Position numbers and translations under genes: made by a program. 64,000 nt of DNA from Rhodococcus sp. 14-1411-2a (lineage in GTDB: Bacteria; Actinomycetota; Actinomycetes; Mycobacteriales; Mycobacteriaceae). Every line of letters starts with the position of its first letter. Position 1 is the first letter of the stretch. Positions 61,875 to 64,000 of the stretch are shown here, in pieces. A model generated the notes under the pieces. The model was not told the origin of the DNA, did no database searches, and worked only from the letters and a program-made list of their open reading frames with translations. The stretch covers positions 62,001-126,000 of the forward strand of contig NZ_NPGA01000012.1 of assembly GCF_002259485.1 (NCBI RefSeq), read 5' to 3'.

Positions 61875-63074
61875 ATGTCGTCGCCGCTACCGAAACTGCT
61901 GGTGCTCGCCGCAGCCGCATTCATCTACGTCACTGCGGAAACACTGCCCGTGGGGTTGCTCCCCGAAATCTCCGGCGACCTCGGTGTCGGCGAATCCGCC
62001 GTTGGTCTCCTGCTGACGTTCTACGCGTACGGCGTTGCCGTGATGACGATGCCGCTGATCCGGTTCGTACGTGAGTGGCCCCGACGGCGTCTCGTCGTCA
62101 TCACCGTTGCCGCACTGGCACTCTCGCAACTCCTCTCGGCGGTATCGGTCGGATATCCGATGCTGGTGATCTCCCGAATGCTCTGCGCGGCAACGCATGG
62201 CGTCTTCTGGGCTGTCGTCGCGCCGGTCGCGGCATCGCTTGCGCTACCGGGTAAGCAGGGCAAGGCCATCGCGACGGTGTACGCCGGTACCTCGCTGGCG
62301 TTGGTTGCCGGCAACCCACTCACCGCTGCCCTCGGCCAATGGTTCGGATGGCGGACGGCCGCAACGATTCTCGGTGTCGTCGCCGCAGCAATCGCGGTGG
62401 CGCTCTATTTCGTCCTCCCGGCACTACCGGTCACCCGGGCGGCGTCGGAGACGAAAAAGACACCGCGGGTGCTCGACGGCACCCTGGCCGTTCTGTGCGC
62501 AGTGACGTTCCTGGCTGTTCTCGGTCATTTTGCCGCGTACACCTATTTCTCGGTGATCGTCGACCGTGCCATCGGGTCGGCCGGCACCACTCTGACTCTG
62601 ATGTTGATGTTGTACGGGCTGTTCGGAGTGATCGGAATCTGGGTGATCGGCAGAACCTACGACCGGTGGCCTCGGTACTCGACCATCGCCGCCCTGGGCG
62701 CAGTGACCGCTGCGGTTGCAGTTCTCTGGTGCACCGTGATCGGAGCGCCGGGCAGCTTGGCCGTGTTCGCCGTCGGTGCGATCGCCTTGTGGGGACTGGC
62801 ATTCACCACCCTCCCGGTGTGCATCCAATCGGCGGTGGTCAGAGCGGCGCCGGCTGATGCGGACAAGGCGTCGGCGATCTATGTCGTTGCCTTCCAGTTG
62901 GCGATCGCCACGGGAGCCCTGGTGGGCGGCGTGGTGATCGACCTCAGCGGCATCGTGGCCGTCACGGCTGCTGCGACGGTGCTCGTCGCCGCCGCGATGA
63001 TCGTAGTCGTGTTGGCACGCACCACCTTTCCGCGCAGCTACGCCCAGGAGCCGGTGGGCGCAGCGACACGCTGA
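61875..63074 (+). CDS. MFS transporter (sugar/drug efflux type)
   Basis: The 399-residue protein has about 12 hydrophobic helices and begins MSSPLPKLLVLAAAAFIYVT, with ETLPVGLLPEISGDLGV as in the DHA1/AraJ-SotB group. No ribosome site precedes the ATG, so leaderless translation is possible. It is probably repressed by the divergent LacI protein through the palindrome at its start. The substrate is unknown. Confidence 0.88.
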   Translation: MSSPLPKLLVLAAAAFIYVTAETLPVGLLPEISGDLGVGESAVGLLLTFYAYGVAVMTMPLIRFVREWPRRRLVVITVAALALSQLLSAVSVGYPMLVISRMLCAATHGVFWAVVAPVAASLALPGKQGKAIATVYAGTSLALVAGNPLTAALGQWFGWRTAATILGVVAAAIAVALYFVLPALPVTRAASETKKTPRVLDGTLAVLCAVTFLAVLGHFAAYTYFSVIVDRAIGSAGTTLTLMLMLYGLFGVIGIWVIGRTYDRWPRYSTIAALGAVTAAVAVLWCTVIGAPGSLAVFAVGAIALWGLAFTTLPVCIQSAVVRAAPADADKASAIYVVAFQLAIATGALVGGVVIDLSGIVAVTAAATVLVAAAMIVVVLARTTFPRSYAQEPVGAATR

Positions 63075-63090
63075 CCGTCGAGGTCCCCCG

Positions 63091-63196
63091 CACGATAGGG
63101 TCAGCATGCGACGAACGAGGGAATCCGGTGCAATTCCGGAGCTGGCGCGCAACGGTGACGGGTGAGAGCTCGAAGTCCGAATGCTCGGACGTCGTG
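63091..63196 (+). ncRNA. Cobalamin riboswitch
   Basis: The conserved core GGGAATCCGGTG (63119-63130), ATTCCGG, GCTGGCGCGCAACGGTGA and AGTCCGAATGCTC (63174-63186) match the adenosylcobalamin riboswitch class. Terminal CACGA (63091-63095) pairs with TCGTG (63192-63196) as stem P1. It lies in the leader of the following lipoprotein gene, so that gene is expected to be down-regulated by cobalamin. Confidence 0.92.
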
Positions 63197-63251
63197 ATTC
63201 ACCTCCATCCGCGGCTCCGCGACACGAGCCCTCAGCAGGAAGCTCTTCACG

Positions 63252-64000
63252 ATGCGCACCACTCTCGCCGTCCTAGGCGCTGTCTCGATCCTCGTTCTCG
63301 CCGGTTGTTCGTCTACTGCGACAACCGACGCGGCCACCCCGACCACCGGAAACTATCCGCTGACGATCGACAATTGCGGCCGCGACGTCGTCGTCGACGC
63401 CCCGCCTCAGCGTGCGGTGTCGTTGAATCAGGGTTCGACCGAAATTCTTCTTTCGCTCGGCCTCGCCGACCGGATGGTCGGCACCGCCACCTGGACCGAC
63501 CCCGTCCGCGCAAACCTCGAATCCGAGAACGCGAAGGTGCCCAGGTTGGCGGACAACAAACCCTCGCTCGAGGTGGTGCTCGACGCCGAGCCCGACTTCG
63601 TGTCCGCGTCGTTCGGCGGCACTCTCGGGCCCGGAGGAGTAGCCGACAGGGACCAGTTCGAGCAGCTCGGTGTGCCGAGCTACCTCTCTCCCACCGACTG
63701 CAACGGCAAGACCGACGACAGTGTCAACTCCGACGGCGCGCGTACGACGCCGCTCGAGATCGAGACCGTCTACCAGGAGATTCGCGACCTCGCAGCCATC
63801 TTCGACGTGCGTGATCGCGGCGAACGCTTTGTCGGCGAGCTGCAGGATCGCTTCGCGAAAGCATCGGGAGCCGTCGACGCCTCGGGTGTGACGTTGGCGT
63901 ACTGGTTCGCCGACACCGATACCCCGTACATGGCCGGATGCTGTGGGTCGTCGGGAATCATCACCGACTCCGTCGGTGCCCAGAACATCTACGCCGACAC
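63252..64000 (+). CDS. ABC transporter substrate-binding lipoprotein (FecB/BtuF type), partial
   Basis: This begins MRTTLAVLGAVSILVLAGCSS, with a lipobox LAGC and Cys19 as the lipid-modified residue. The following sequence has the type III periplasmic-binding fold (RAVSLNQGSTEILLSLGLADRMVG, then EVVLDAEPDFV). The gene runs off the right edge after 249 codons. The cobalamin riboswitch makes a B12, cobinamide or cobalt-related substrate most likely; siderophores are an alternative for the fold. AGGA lies about ten bases before ATG 63252. Confidence 0.88.
   Translation, partial: MRTTLAVLGAVSILVLAGCSSTATTDAATPTTGNYPLTIDNCGRDVVVDAPPQRAVSLNQGSTEILLSLGLADRMVGTATWTDPVRANLESENAKVPRLADNKPSLEVVLDAEPDFVSASFGGTLGPGGVADRDQFEQLGVPSYLSPTDCNGKTDDSVNSDGARTTPLEIETVYQEIRDLAAIFDVRDRGERFVGELQDRFAKASGAVDASGVTLAYWFADTDTPYMAGCCGSSGIITDSVGAQNIYAD

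Overview
The window is a high-GC actinobacterial chromosome segment centred on the replication origin. Gene order is jag-yidC-yidD-rnpA-rpmH | dnaA-dnaN-gnd-recF-dciA-gyrB-gyrA-tRNA-Ile-tRNA-Ala, followed by cwsA-ppiA-rhomboid-crgA-DUF881-trpG and the block pknB-pknA-pbpA-rodA-pstP-fhaB-fhaA-tRNA-Leu. This is the mycobacterial/corynebacterial origin neighbourhood. GC content, the MprF-LysRS fusion LysX, F420-type PPOX proteins, a cutinase-like esterase and a FabH with an N-terminal extension point to a mycolic-acid actinomycete. I infer Rhodococcus or a close Nocardiaceae relative from synteny and protein character; no database search was possible.

Layout. 1-2029 (minus): membrane insertion and ribosome/RNase P genes. 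2030-4767: dnaA with DnaA boxes on both sides and an AT-rich origin stretch before dnaN. 4768-8755: dnaN, gnd, recF, dciA. 8886-10972: a two-gene insertion encoding a four-helix di-iron-type protein and a flavin/2Fe-2S reductase. 11230-17270: gyrB, gyrA and a DUF3566 membrane protein. 17380-17754: tRNA-Ile, a 36-residue DLW-39-type protein, tRNA-Ala and a terminator. 18130-22035: acyl-ACP desaturase, diguanylate cyclase and a DUF1023 hydrolase. 22030-26463: cell-division and envelope genes plus trpG. 26480-36223 (minus): the Ser/Thr kinase, phosphatase and peptidoglycan elongation operon, with most start and stop codons overlapping. 36928-42961: glutamate synthase gltBD. 43178-53461: accessory genes, including a cutinase, transporters with divergent regulators, a histidine phosphatase, FabH and an alpha/beta hydrolase. 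53571-56882: lysX. 57185-64000: an orphan AbiEi-like protein, an acetyltransferase, a PPOX protein, a GGDEF-EAL protein, a LacI regulator with its MFS transporter, and a cobalamin riboswitch in front of a substrate-binding lipoprotein cut by the window edge.

Functional links. The pkn/pstP/fha/pbpA/rodA block with crgA and cwsA couples phosphorylation signalling to septal and polar wall synthesis. DnaA, DnaN, RecF, DciA and gyrase form the replication set. Two c-di-GMP proteins (19259, 60669) could oppose each other.

Most notable non-genic signals: five copies of a 52-bp imperfect palindrome in intergenic DNA; perfect DnaA boxes away from oriC (near crgA and before the AbiEi-like gene); a 16-bp palindrome between the LacI gene and its MFS target; a cobalamin riboswitch; and strong hairpins in the gyrB-gyrA gap, after the gyrA operon, in the desaturase leader and after gltD.
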